From: Sulfuritalea sp.
Lineage (GTDB): Bacteria; Pseudomonadota; Gammaproteobacteria; Burkholderiales; Rhodocyclaceae
Assembly: GCA_016716965.1 (NCBI GenBank)
Contig: JADJUP010000003.1
Coordinates: 62,001 to 126,000, forward strand
Direction of reading: 5' to 3'
DNA length: 64,000 bases
Shown piece by piece: positions 56,097-64,000 of this stretch (position 1 is its first letter; every line of letters starts with the position of its first letter). The notes below the pieces were generated by a model, which had not been told where the DNA came from, did not search any database, and saw only the letters and a list, made by a program, of their open reading frames with translations. A program made the translations under genes and the position numbers.

Positions 56097-56345
56097 ATGG
56101 CCCTGATCATCACCGATGAATGCATCAACTGCGACGTGTGCGAGCCCGAGTGCCCGAACAACGCGATCTCGCAGGGTGACGAGATCTACATCATCGATCC
56201 CAACAAGTGCACCGAGTGCGTCGGCCATTTCGACACGCCGCAATGCCGCGAGGTCTGCCCGGTGGACTGCATACCGGATGACCCCAACCATCCGGAAACC
56301 AAGGATCAGTTGATGGCGAAGTTCCTGCAGCTGACCGCCAAGTAA
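56097..56345 (+). CDS. 2[4Fe-4S] ferredoxin (YfhL-like)
   Basis: 82 residues with two cluster motifs, CINCDVCEPECPN and CTECVGHFDTPQCREVCPVDC. The longer spacing in the second motif is typical of the YfhL/Allochromatium-type ferredoxins with low-potential clusters. The position after coaD is standard in Betaproteobacteria. Confidence 0.94.
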   Translation: MALIITDECINCDVCEPECPNNAISQGDEIYIIDPNKCTECVGHFDTPQCREVCPVDCIPDDPNHPETKDQLMAKFLQLTAK

Positions 56346-56369
56346 TCCGGCCGGGTCGCCCCGCTAGCG

Positions 56370-57194
56370 CTAGCGCTGGCAGGCGGCGCAGAAGAACGTG
56401 GCGCGCTGTCCCTGGCGCAGTTCCCTGACGGGACGCCCGCAGACGCGGCAGGCTTCGCCGCCGCGGCCATAGACAAAATACTGCTGCTGGAAATACCCCG
56501 AACTGCCGTCCGAATGGATGAAGTCGCGCAGGCTGCTGCCGCCCGCGGCTATCGCCGCGGCGAGGGTCGACTTGATTGCCGGCACCAGGCGTTCCAGGCG
56601 CCGCAAAGAAATCCGTCCCGCGGCCGTGCGCGGGTCAATCCCGGCACGAAACAGACTCTCCGATGCGTAGATGTTGCCGATGCCGACCACCCGGTGGCTG
56701 TCCATCAGCGTTGGTTTGATTGCCGCCGAGAGCCCCGAGAGTTCCTCCTTGAGCCAGGCGGCGTCGAACTCCTCCGACAGTGGTTCGATGCCCAGGACCG
56801 ACAGCAGTGGATGCGAGCGGGGTTCACCGGGGAGCCAGAGAATCGCGCCGAAGCGGCGCGGGTCCCTCATTCGCAAGGCGACATTGCCGGCGGCGGTGTC
56901 GAACACCAAGTCGAAATGGTCATGTTTTTCCGGCGGCAGGCCTTCGGCAACCAGCCGCAGGCTGCCTGACATGCCAAGGTGGATCAGCAGGCGTCCGTTG
57001 CCGAAATCGAGCAGCAGATACTTTCCGCGCCTCTCGACCGATACCAGGTGCCGTCCGGCCAGCGTCCGTCCAAGGCGGGTCGGCAAGGGGTAGCGCAGGG
57101 CCGGCACCCGGGCGGTCGCGCCAAGGACGCGGCGGCCGGTCAACGCAGGTGCAATGCCGCGGCGGGTAACCTCGACTTCGGGCAGTTCAGGCAT
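56370..57194 (-). CDS. mutM: Formamidopyrimidine-DNA glycosylase
   Basis: 274 residues: catalytic MPELPEVEVTRRG at the N-terminus, LLDFGNGRLLIHLGMSGSLR, GIGNIYASE, and a C-terminal zinc finger with CRVCGRPVRE and FFCAACQR. It removes 8-oxoguanine and nicks the strand. It is convergent with the ferredoxin gene and divergent from the TPR gene. Confidence 0.96.
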   Translation of the reverse strand: MPELPEVEVTRRGIAPALTGRRVLGATARVPALRYPLPTRLGRTLAGRHLVSVERRGKYLLLDFGNGRLLIHLGMSGSLRLVAEGLPPEKHDHFDLVFDTAAGNVALRMRDPRRFGAILWLPGEPRSHPLLSVLGIEPLSEEFDAAWLKEELSGLSAAIKPTLMDSHRVVGIGNIYASESLFRAGIDPRTAAGRISLRRLERLVPAIKSTLAAAIAAGGSSLRDFIHSDGSSGYFQQQYFVYGRGGEACRVCGRPVRELRQGQRATFFCAACQR

Positions 57195-57293
57195 GCCCGA
57201 ACGCGCAGGAAAAATCTGGCGGAACTGCTAACATCTCCGCATTGTATGTGTTACCGGCGCTTGCCCGCCGCGTTCCCTTCAGGTGCCGCTGTC

Positions 57294-58988
57294 ATGACCC
57301 TCCTTGCCCCCGTCTTCGCGCTCTTGCTCACGCTGGCCAGCGTGAGCGGATGGGCGCAGGAATCCGCGCCCGCGGCAGCCGATTCCGCGCCCAAGGTGGA
57401 TCGCCTGCCCAAGCAGGAGCTCACGCCGCAGATCCTCTACCAGTTCCTGCTTGCCGAAATCGCCGCACGGCGTGGCCAGTTCGGGATCGCCGCCGGCGCC
57501 TTCATCGACCTGGCGAAAAGCACGCGCGACCCGCGGGTGGTCCGCCGTGCCGCCGAAGTGGCCTTTCATGCCCGCCAGTACGATGCAGCCCTGGAAGCCA
57601 CCCGGTTGTGGCTGACACTGGAACCGGAGTCGCAGCAGGCGCGGCAGATGCAGTCGACGCTGCTGCTGGCCAATGGCCGCATCGACGAACTGGCCACCAG
57701 CCTGGCGCGTGACATCGCTGCGGCACCGAATGCCGGCGAAGGCCTGGTACGGATCCTGCGCGCCTTTGCGCGCTATCCCGACAAGACCGTCGTGCTGCGT
57801 CTGATCGACCAATTGAGCGAGCCCTACCTTGAAGTTGCCGAGGCCCGGTTCGTCCGCGCGCAGGCCGCTGCCGGAGCCGGGAACGTTGACCGGGCACGAA
57901 CGGAAATCGACAAGGCGCTGGAATTGCGCCCCGGCTGGGAACCGGCCGCACTTTTCAAGACTGATCTGTTGCCCAAGGGGGCTGCGCAACTTGAATTTCT
58001 CAAGGGCTGGCTGGCCGATCATCCGGATGCGCAGCAGGCGCGGCTCGGATATGCCAGGGGGTTGGTGAGCGAGAAGCGCTATGAAGAGGCGCGCGTCGAG
58101 TTTCGCCGCCTGCTGGGCGCCAATCCCGAGAATCCGGACATGCTTTATGCCGTCGGCGTGCTTTCGTTGCAGGTCAACGATTTGGGCGATGCCGAGCAGC
58201 AGCTCACGCGCTTCGTCGAGATCGGTCGCGGTGACCTGAGTCCCGCGCGCTTCTACCTGGGCCAGATCGCGGAAAAGGCCGGTCGCCTCGACGAAGCCCT
58301 GCGCTGGTACGACCAGGTCGTTGCCGGCGAGCATGCCCTGCCCGCGCTGGTGCGCGCCGCGCAGGTCCTCGTCCGCCAGAACAAGTTCGACGAAGCCCGC
58401 GAACGGGTCGTCAAGGCGCGCGCCGGCCAGCCCGGCGATGTGCGCCTGGTGGTGGCCGAGGCGCACCTGCTGCGCGATGCCGGCCGGCACCCGGAAGCCT
58501 TTGCCTTGCTCGACAAGGCGCTCGAAACGCAGCCAGACGAGCCGGACATCCTCTACGAGACCGCCCTGGCGGCGGAAAAGATCGGCAACCTGGACCTGCT
58601 CGAACGCCACCTGCGGCGCCTGATCGTCCTCAAGCCCGAGTCGCCGCAAGGCTACAACGCACTCGGCTATTCCTTCGCCGACCGCAATATCCGCCTCGAC
58701 GAGGCGGCACAACTGATCGACAAGGCACTGGCGCTCGCGCCTGATGATGGCTACATCCTCGACAGCAAGGGCTGGGTGCTGTTCCGCCAGGGCAAGCTCG
58801 ACGCGGCGCTGGAAGCCCTGCAGAAGTCCTATGCCAAGCAGCCCGATGCCGAAGTCGCCGCGCACATCGGCGAGGTCCTGTGGACCATGGGTCGCCGCGA
58901 CGAAGCGCTGAGCATCTGGCGCGAGGCGAGCAAGGCCTATCCGGCGAATGACGTGCTGGCCTCCACCATCAAGCGATTCGTTCCCTGA
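57294..58988 (+). CDS. Exported tetratricopeptide-repeat protein
   Basis: 564 residues with a signal peptide (LLAPVFALLLTLASVSGWAQ) and about twelve helical repeats; clear TPR units lie at LGYARGLVSEKRYEEARVEFRRLL, ALRWYDQVV, and SKGWVLFRQGKLDAALEALQKSY near the C-terminus. It is the usual neighbour of lolB-ispE and probably works in the periplasm or at the outer membrane in assembly, but no enzymatic role is visible. ATG 57246 is an alternative start. Confidence 0.85.
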   Translation: MTLLAPVFALLLTLASVSGWAQESAPAAADSAPKVDRLPKQELTPQILYQFLLAEIAARRGQFGIAAGAFIDLAKSTRDPRVVRRAAEVAFHARQYDAALEATRLWLTLEPESQQARQMQSTLLLANGRIDELATSLARDIAAAPNAGEGLVRILRAFARYPDKTVVLRLIDQLSEPYLEVAEARFVRAQAAAGAGNVDRARTEIDKALELRPGWEPAALFKTDLLPKGAAQLEFLKGWLADHPDAQQARLGYARGLVSEKRYEEARVEFRRLLGANPENPDMLYAVGVLSLQVNDLGDAEQQLTRFVEIGRGDLSPARFYLGQIAEKAGRLDEALRWYDQVVAGEHALPALVRAAQVLVRQNKFDEARERVVKARAGQPGDVRLVVAEAHLLRDAGRHPEAFALLDKALETQPDEPDILYETALAAEKIGNLDLLERHLRRLIVLKPESPQGYNALGYSFADRNIRLDEAAQLIDKALALAPDDGYILDSKGWVLFRQGKLDAALEALQKSYAKQPDAEVAAHIGEVLWTMGRRDEALSIWREASKAYPANDVLASTIKRFVP

Positions 58989-59133
58989 GAGCTTGTGAAT
59001 AAATCTACTGCGCGTGCCGGATCGGGGCTTGGGCGGTGCTCGCTATCCTCGCGTATAAGCACATACGCTCCGGTAGCTGCGCTCCGTCCGCACCCCGCTG
59101 CGGCCCGCTCGCTACGATTTCTTCACAAGCTCT
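58988..59133. mobile_element. MITE-like element with 18-base terminal inverted repeats
   Basis: The ends AGAGCTTGTGAATAAATC (58988-59005) and GATTTCTTCACAAGCTCT (59116-59133) are inverted copies with one mismatch, and the inner 110 bases are GC-rich with no credible gene. It exactly fills the space between the TPR stop and a point ten bases before lolB. Confidence 0.75.
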
Positions 59134-59143
59134 GAGCACTTCG

Positions 59144-59668
59144 ATGCGGGTCTGGCTGGCCTGGCTTGCCTTGGCACTGCTGGCGGGTTGCGCCGGGGTG
59201 CCGGTCGGCGAACCGGAGGCGGCGTTGGGGCCGCCGCTGCAAAGTTTCTCCGCCGAGGGGCGGATTTCCCTGCGCCAGGGCGATCGCAGCGACCATCTGC
59301 AGTTCGACTGGCAGCATTCGCCGCAGCGCGACGTGATGCTGTTCTCGACCCCGCTGGGCCAGGGGCTGGCCGAACTCGGCCGCGATGCCTCCGGCGCCTG
59401 GTTGCTGATCCCCGGCGCACAGGAACGGCGTGCCGCCGACCTGGCTGAACTGGCGCAACGGGTGTTTGGTGCACCCCTGCCGCTGGATGTGCTGGCGGAC
59501 TGGCTGCGCGGAGCGCAACCGGTGCTCGAAGGCGTTACGGATGGATGGCGCATCGCAATCACGGAAACCATGCCGTATGACCAGCGCCGACTTCCGCGGC
59601 GGCTGGAAGTTCGCCGCGGCGAGGTCGAACTGCGTATCGTGATCGACGCGTGGGGCCAGGGTGGCTGA
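59144..59668 (+). CDS. lolB: Outer membrane lipoprotein localisation factor LolB
   Basis: 174 residues: a lipoprotein signal with lipobox LLAGC about residue 15, then FSAEGRISLRQGDRSDHLQFDW and the LolB beta-barrel domain. It receives lipoproteins from LolA. ATG 59144 is used; its ribosome site would sit in or at the end of the MITE-like element. Dispersed-motif copy I lies near the 3' end in a different reading frame from the other copies. The stop overlaps ispE. Confidence 0.9.
   Translation: MRVWLAWLALALLAGCAGVPVGEPEAALGPPLQSFSAEGRISLRQGDRSDHLQFDWQHSPQRDVMLFSTPLGQGLAELGRDASGAWLLIPGAQERRAADLAELAQRVFGAPLPLDVLADWLRGAQPVLEGVTDGWRIAITETMPYDQRRLPRRLEVRRGEVELRIVIDAWGQGG
59573..59595 (+). repeat. 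Dispersed motif, copy I
   Basis: CCGT, ATGA, CCAGCGCCGACT, TCC. It lies in lolB, where the frame gives YDQRRLP and not the APT peptide. Confidence 0.55.
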
Positions 59669-60506
59669 CTGGCATCGTGCATGGCCGGCACCGGCCAAGA
59701 TCAACCTGTTCCTGCATGTCGTCGGGCGGCGCGCCGACGGCTACCACCTGCTGCAGACCGTGTTCCGCTTCCTCGATTTCGGCGATACCCTGCGCTGCGA
59801 GCCGCGTCACGACGACCGCATTGTGCTGGCGACGCCGCTGCCCGGCGTGGCGCCGGAAACCGACCTCACCGTGCGCGCCGCAACCGCCCTGCGTGCGGCG
59901 ACCGGGGCTGCTGCCGGTGTCACCCTGCACCTTGAAAAGCGGCTGCCGATGGGGGGCGGGCTGGGCGGTGGCAGTTCGGATGCGGCGACCACGCTGCTCG
60001 CGCTCAACCAACTGTGGCGCACCGGCAAGACATCGTCGCAGTTGCAGCAGATCGGACTCGCGCTCGGTGCCGACGTTCCGATCTTTGTGCATGGCCGCAG
60101 CGCTTTTGCCGAAGGGGTCGGCGAACGCTTCGCCGACCTGCACCTGAAGCCGGCCTGGTATCTGGTGCTGGTCCCCGCCGTGGCGGTGCCGACGCCGGAG
60201 ATCTTCCGTTCCGCGCAGTTGCGCCGCGACACGCCGGCGATCGCCGCGACCGACTGGCGGCCAGGTTTCGGCCGCAACGACCTCGAACCAGTGGCCTGCG
60301 CCCTGTACCCTGAGGTGGCGCGCCACCTCGACTGGCTGCGCGGTTACGGCGATGCCCGCATGAGCGGCTCCGGCGCCTGCTGTTTCGTCGAATTTTCCGG
60401 CGAGGCGTCGGCAAGGGCAGCGTTTGCCGCGCTTCCTGCGGACATGCGCGGTTTTGTCGCGGCCGGGATGGACCGTCATCCGATACAGGTTGTCTCCGAC
60501 GAGTAA
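59661..60506 (+). CDS. ispE: 4-diphosphocytidyl-2-C-methyl-D-erythritol kinase
   Basis: 281 residues of the GHMP kinase fold: PAPAKINLFLHVVGRRADGYH at the N-terminus and PMGGGLGGGSSDAATTLLAL as the ATP loop, with GSGACCFVEF at the C-terminus. It catalyses a step of the methylerythritol phosphate isoprenoid pathway. It overlaps lolB by eight bases. Confidence 0.95.
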   Translation: MADWHRAWPAPAKINLFLHVVGRRADGYHLLQTVFRFLDFGDTLRCEPRHDDRIVLATPLPGVAPETDLTVRAATALRAATGAAAGVTLHLEKRLPMGGGLGGGSSDAATTLLALNQLWRTGKTSSQLQQIGLALGADVPIFVHGRSAFAEGVGERFADLHLKPAWYLVLVPAVAVPTPEIFRSAQLRRDTPAIAATDWRPGFGRNDLEPVACALYPEVARHLDWLRGYGDARMSGSGACCFVEFSGEASARAAFAALPADMRGFVAAGMDRHPIQVVSDE

Positions 60507-60509
60507 GGC

Positions 60510-60549
60510 CCGTCCGGGGTTTCTCGACACCCCGGGCCGTTGGCTTTTT
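60510..60549 (+). terminator. Probable terminator after ispE
   Basis: The stem CCGGGGT (60514-60520) with ACCCCGG (60529-60535) has an extended GC-rich base and is followed by T5 at 60545-60549. Confidence 0.55.
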
Positions 60550-60655
60550 CCACATTCTGCCCTCCCGCCTCCGTCCTTCGAGATTGACAGCGGGGGCGAA
60601 AACCCCGAAAATGCGCGTCCTTTCGACCTCCGCCCCCAAGGCAGAGACACGAAGT

Positions 60656-60732
60656 TGGGGAGTCGCCAAGTTGGTTAAGGCACTGGATTTTGATTCCAGC
60701 ATGCGAAGGTTCGAATCCTTCCTCCCCAGCCA
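60656..60732 (+). tRNA. tRNA-Gln (anticodon TTG)
   Basis: The acceptor stem TGGGGAG pairs with CTCCCCA, the anticodon stem CTGGA/TCCAG holds loop TTTTGAT with anticodon TTG, the T arm contains GGTTCGAATCC, and CCA is encoded (60730-60732). It sits between ispE and prs as in other Betaproteobacteria. Confidence 0.95.
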
Positions 60733-60793
60733 ATCCCTTCACGGAAAGCGCCGGCGGGTATTCCTCCTTCCAGCTTGACCTGAGCAGACCGAC

Positions 60794-61744
60794 ATGGCCT
60801 ACGACAGCCTGATGGTGTTTACCGGCAACGCCAATCCAAAATTGGCGGCGGATGTGGTCAAGCGATTGAATATTTCGCTGGGCCGCGCCAACGTCGGCCG
60901 CTTTTCGGACGGTGAGGTCAGTTGCGAGATCCTCGAACACGTGCGCGGCCATGACGTGTTCGTGCTGCAGTCGACCTGCAATCCGACCAACGACAACCTG
61001 ATGGAACTGATGGTCATGGTCGATGCGCTGAAGCGCGCCTCGGCCGGGCGCATCACCGCCGCCATCCCCTATTTCGGCTACGCCCGCCAGGATCGCCGGA
61101 CGCGCTCGGCGCGGGTCGCGATTACCGCCAAGGTCGTCGCCAACATGCTGCAGACCGTCGGCGTGCAGCGCGTGCTGACGGTCGACCTGCATGCCGACCA
61201 GATCCAGGGCTTCTTCGACATCCCGGTGGACAACATCTACGCCGCGCCCATCCTGCTCGGCGACATCTGGCGCCAGCGCCACGAAGACCTGCTGGTGGTG
61301 TCGCCCGACGTCGGCGGCGTGGTGCGCGCGCGCGCATTGGCCAAGCGACTCGAATCCGACCTGGCGATCATCGACAAGCGGCGGCCGAAGGCCAACGTGT
61401 CGGAAGTCATGAACATCATCGGCGAAGTCGACGGCCGCACCTGCGTCATCATGGACGACATGGTCGATACCGCCGGCACCCTGTGCAAGGCCGCGCAGGC
61501 CCTCAAGGAGCACGGTGCGAAGCGTGTTCTGGCCTACTGTACCCACCCGGTGCTGTCCGGCAGCGCCGTGCCGCGCCTCATGAGCTCGGAACTCGACGAA
61601 CTGGTGGTCACCGACACCATTCCCCTGTCGGAAGAAGCCCGCGGCTGTTCGCGCATCCGCCAGATCTCGATCGCCGAACTCATGGCGGAGACCATGCTGC
61701 GCATCAGCAACGAGTCTTCCGTCTCCTCGCTTTTCATGGATTGA
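60794..61744 (+). CDS. prs: Ribose-phosphate pyrophosphokinase
   Basis: 316 residues: MVFTGNANPKLA, GRFSDGEVSCEILE, YFGYARQDRR, VDLHADQIQGFFDIPVDN and the PRPP loop CVIMDDMVDTAGTLCKAA. It makes PRPP for nucleotide, His and Trp synthesis. The gene follows tRNA-Gln by about 60 bases. Confidence 0.96.
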   Translation: MAYDSLMVFTGNANPKLAADVVKRLNISLGRANVGRFSDGEVSCEILEHVRGHDVFVLQSTCNPTNDNLMELMVMVDALKRASAGRITAAIPYFGYARQDRRTRSARVAITAKVVANMLQTVGVQRVLTVDLHADQIQGFFDIPVDNIYAAPILLGDIWRQRHEDLLVVSPDVGGVVRARALAKRLESDLAIIDKRRPKANVSEVMNIIGEVDGRTCVIMDDMVDTAGTLCKAAQALKEHGAKRVLAYCTHPVLSGSAVPRLMSSELDELVVTDTIPLSEEARGCSRIRQISIAELMAETMLRISNESSVSSLFMD

Positions 61745-61770
61745 ATTTTTTAGTTTCGGCCGCTGCGCTT

Positions 61771-61791
61771 AACGTCGATAGGGCCGACGTT
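61771..61791. promoter_or_regulatory. Stem-loop in the prs-rplY spacer
   Basis: The seven-base stem AACGTCG/CGACGTT surrounds a seven-base loop in the 129-base leader before rplY. It could be a weak terminator or a ribosomal-protein leader element; no U tract follows. Confidence 0.35.
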
Positions 61792-61873
61792 AGCCTGCAC
61801 TGAAACGTCGTTTTCACCCCCTTGCCTGGTCGCGGGCGAGGGATTTTTCAGGCAGTACTTAACGGAGCAAATC

Positions 61874-62533
61874 ATGCAACTTGAATTCAATGCAAACAAG
61901 CGCGATGGACAGGGCACTGGAGCGAGCCGCCGCCTGCGTCGCACTGGCCGGGTTCCCGGCATCATCTACGGTGGCAGCGGCAAACCGCAGCAGATCGACA
62001 TCGACCACAACGAGCTGTTCCAGCTGCTGCGCAAGGAGGCCTTCTATTCCTCCGTGCTCAACGCCAATGTCGAGGGCGCCAAGGAAATGTGCCTGCTGCG
62101 CGACGTGCAGCGCCACCCCTACCGTCCGGTCATCCTGCACGTTGACTTCCAGCGCGTCGACGCCACGCACAAGATCCACCAGAAGGTGCCGCTGCACTTC
62201 ATCAACGCCGACATCGCTCCTGGCGTCAAGCTCGGCGGCGGCATGGTGTCGCACGTCATGAACGACGTCGATGTCAAGTGCCTGCCGGCTGATCTGCCGG
62301 CCTTCATCGAGGTCGACCTCAAGGATCTGGCGGCCGGCAACTCGATCCATGTCTCCCAGCTCGTGCTGCCGAAGGGCGTCGAGGTCGTGCATCACGGCGA
62401 AGGCGATCCCGTGGTCGCCACCATCATGATGAAGGGCGGCGGTGCAGTCGAAGAAGCCGAAGCGGCTCCCGTCGTCGTGGCGCCTGCCGCGGCGGCGCCT
62501 GCCAAGAAGGCCGAGCGCGTCGACAAGAGATAA
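61874..62533 (+). CDS. rplY: 50S ribosomal protein L25/general stress protein Ctc
   Basis: 219 residues: QLEFNANKRDGQGTGASRRLR and GRVPGIIYGG at the 5S rRNA-binding N-terminus, a beta-rich CTC C-terminal domain, and an Ala/Val-rich tail ending in KKAERVDKR. ATG 61874 has GGAG upstream. The pairing prs-rplY-pth is typical. Confidence 0.96.
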   Translation: MQLEFNANKRDGQGTGASRRLRRTGRVPGIIYGGSGKPQQIDIDHNELFQLLRKEAFYSSVLNANVEGAKEMCLLRDVQRHPYRPVILHVDFQRVDATHKIHQKVPLHFINADIAPGVKLGGGMVSHVMNDVDVKCLPADLPAFIEVDLKDLAAGNSIHVSQLVLPKGVEVVHHGEGDPVVATIMMKGGGAVEEAEAAPVVVAPAAAAPAKKAERVDKR

Positions 62534-62536
62534 TCC

Positions 62537-63142
62537 TTGCAGGCACGTTTGCGCTTGATCGTCGGCCTCGGCAACCCCGGGGCCGAATACGCTGAAACCC
62601 GGCACAACGCCGGGTTTTGGCTTTGTGAGCGCCTGGCGCGCGAACTCGGCGCGTCCTTCGCCCGCGAATCTCGCTATCACGGCTTCGTCGCCAAGGCGCG
62701 GCTGGATGGCGAGGATCTTTGGCTGCTGATGCCGCAGACCTTCATGAACCGTTCCGGCCAGGCGGTGCGCGCACTGGCCCAGTTCTTCCGCATCGAAGCC
62801 GCGGAGATGCTGGTGCTGCATGACGAGCTCGACCTGCCGCCGGGCCAGATGCGGCTCAAGTTCGGTGGCGGGCTGGGCGGCCACAATGGCCTCAAGGACA
62901 TCACCGCGCACCTCGGCACGCAGGATTACTGGCGCCTGCGCATCGGCATCGGCCATCCCGGCGACCGCAACGAGGTTGTGAATTACGTGCTGAAGCCGCC
63001 GCGCCGCGAAGAGCGCGAGGACATCGACGCGGCGCTGGACCGCGCGCTGCTGGCCTGGCCGACGCTGGCGAAGGGCGAGTTCAACGCGGCGACGCAGAAG
63101 ATAAATTCGAAACCCGCCGTACCTACGAAAGAAGAACCATGA
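62537..63142 (+). CDS. pth: Peptidyl-tRNA hydrolase
   Basis: 201 residues: LIVGLGNPGAEYAETRHNAGFW, with the catalytic His in TRHNAG, then LLMPQTFMNRSGQAV, LVLHDELDLPPG and LKFGGGLGGHNGLKDI. It recycles stalled peptidyl-tRNA. The TTG at 62537 is used because no ATG precedes the conserved start. Its stop overlaps ychF (ATGA). Confidence 0.94.
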   Translation: MQARLRLIVGLGNPGAEYAETRHNAGFWLCERLARELGASFARESRYHGFVAKARLDGEDLWLLMPQTFMNRSGQAVRALAQFFRIEAAEMLVLHDELDLPPGQMRLKFGGGLGGHNGLKDITAHLGTQDYWRLRIGIGHPGDRNEVVNYVLKPPRREEREDIDAALDRALLAWPTLAKGEFNAATQKINSKPAVPTKEEP

Positions 63143-64000
63143 GCCTCAAATGCGGCATCGTCGGCTTGCCCAACGTCGGCAAGTCCACCCTCTTCAACGC
63201 GCTGACCAAGTCCGGCATCGCGGCGGAGAACTATCCCTTTTGTACCATCGAGCCCAACGTCGGCATCGTCGAAGTGCCGGATGAACGCCTCAAGGCGCTC
63301 TCGGCCATCGTCAAGCCGCAGAAGATCCAGCCGGCCATCGTCGAGTTCGTCGACATCGCCGGCCTGGTCGCCGGCGCCAGCAAGGGCGAAGGCCTGGGCA
63401 ACCAGTTCCTTGCCAATATCCGCGAGACCGACGCCGTGGTGCACGTCGTGCGCTGCTTTGCCGACGACAACGTGGTCCACGTCTCTGGCCGCATCGATCC
63501 GCTGCACGACATCGAAGTGATCGATACCGAATTGGCGCTGGCCGACATGGCGACCGTGGAAAAGGCGCTCAACCGCTACACCAAGCAGGCCAAGGCCGGT
63601 GGCGACAAGGAAGCCAAGCTGCTGGCCGCCGTGCTGGAAAAGTGCCTGGCGCAACTCAACGAAGGCAAGCCGGTGCGTGCGCTCGACCTGTCGAAGGAAG
63701 AGCAGGCCAACCTGCGCCAGTTCTTCCTCATTACGGCGAAACCGGTGCTCTACGTGGCCAATGTCAAGGACGATGGTTTCGAGAACAACCCGCACCTCGA
63801 CGTGGTGCGCGCCCATGCCGCCAAGGAAGGCGCCGACGTGGTGCCGCTGTGCGCCGCGATCGAAGCCGAGATCGCCGACCTCGAGGACGACGAGAAGCAG
63901 ATGTTCCTCGCCGACATGGGCCTCGAAGAACCGGGCCTCAATCGCCTGATCCGCGCCGGCTACCACCTGCTCGGCCTGCAGACCTACTTCACCGCCGGCG
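63139..64000 (+). CDS. ychF: Redox-regulated ATPase/GTPase YchF, 5' part
   Basis: The first 287 codons of an Obg-family protein cut by the window end. MSLKCGIVGLPNVGKSTLFN (P-loop), NYPFCTIEPNVGIVEVPD (switch I) and FVDIAGLVAGASKGEGLGNQFL (switch II) are present, and the coiled region lies around residues 130-170. YchF prefers ATP and binds ribosomes. No stop occurs before the window edge. Confidence 0.95.
   Translation, partial: MSLKCGIVGLPNVGKSTLFNALTKSGIAAENYPFCTIEPNVGIVEVPDERLKALSAIVKPQKIQPAIVEFVDIAGLVAGASKGEGLGNQFLANIRETDAVVHVVRCFADDNVVHVSGRIDPLHDIEVIDTELALADMATVEKALNRYTKQAKAGGDKEAKLLAAVLEKCLAQLNEGKPVRALDLSKEEQANLRQFFLITAKPVLYVANVKDDGFENNPHLDVVRAHAAKEGADVVPLCAAIEAEIADLEDDEKQMFLADMGLEEPGLNRLIRAGYHLLGLQTYFTAG

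Noticed and set aside
59036..59143. Protein extension upstream of LolB
   Set aside because: It lies in the MITE-like element; the lipoprotein signal begins at 59144.
60656..60732. tRNA-Gln as an integration site
   Set aside because: No integrase or repeated 3' end nearby; both sides are conserved housekeeping genes.

Overview
The window is a GC-rich proteobacterial chromosome segment. Its right half carries a conserved betaproteobacterial gene order (lolB-ispE-tRNA-Gln-prs-rplY-pth-ychF, ftsY/ftsE/ftsX/rpoH, accBC-prmA). I read it as Betaproteobacteria, probably near Rhodocyclales; the family-level placement is an inference. There is no transposase, integrase, rRNA or CRISPR array, and no gene-free stretch longer than about 300 bases.

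1-31 kb is a surface-glycan locus read rightward, with many overlapping start and stop codons. It opens with the end of a CapK-type adenylate-forming enzyme. A nonulosonic acid module follows: a NeuC/LegG-type epimerase, a NeuB-type synthase, a FemAB-like acyltransferase, a methyltransferase, a PtmE-type CBS-nucleotidyltransferase, a Gfo/Idh oxidoreductase, a CMP-sugar synthetase and a PtmA-type SDR. This is the gene complement of the GDP-sugar route to legionaminic acid, but the LegB/C/H functions are not in the window. Next come a PFTS-type glycan protein, a 6-phosphogluconolactonase-like protein and an FkbM methyltransferase. The second module (11.7-20.6 kb) is the most unusual part: Gfo/Idh oxidoreductase, a small ORF, an SDR, a 3-dehydroquinate-synthase-like cyclase with its active site intact, a D-2-hydroxyacid dehydrogenase, a HisC-like aminotransferase, a second Gfo/Idh, a zinc-ribbon methyltransferase, a KdsB-like cytidylyltransferase and another methyltransferase. 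It looks like a pathway to a carbocyclic or amino-modified sugar acid joined to CMP activation. The locus ends with a CapE-type dehydratase, an RmlD-like reductase, three glycosyltransferases, a WecA/WbpL-type initiating transferase and a WbpM/CapD-type dehydratase. Three genes here (neuB, the FemAB-like gene and the WbpL-type gene) are broken by single-base shifts, and several G/C runs of 7-9 bases lie in coding sequence.

31-48 kb is housekeeping. It holds a family 9 glycosyltransferase with a C9 run at its start, apaH, a glycine-zipper lipoprotein, a sugar kinase, a DUF3426-type protein, prmA, accC/accB, aroQ, a TlpA-like thioredoxin and mpl. Cytochrome c4 then diverges from a cytochrome oxidase operon in the order III-Sco-II-I-Sco, followed by the heme farnesyltransferase gene. 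Subunit I has the YSHPxV signature of A2-type oxidases, and an FNR-like site lies between the divergent units.

48-64 kb carries rpoH behind a promoter overlapped by a CIRCE operator, ftsX/ftsE/ftsY, a pair of M16 peptidases, rsmD-coaD-ferredoxin, mutM, a TPR protein, a MITE-like element, lolB, ispE, tRNA-Gln, prs, rplY, pth and the start of ychF.

A scale-spanning signal is a dispersed motif of about 23 bases (CCGT-N4-CCAGCGCCGACT-YTT) at nine sites between 18.9 and 59.6 kb. It is usually inside genes, where it tends to be read as Ala-Pro-Thr-Leu/Phe in unrelated proteins. The accB-accC junction holds a hairpin-rich insertion with a synonymous second copy of the accC start.
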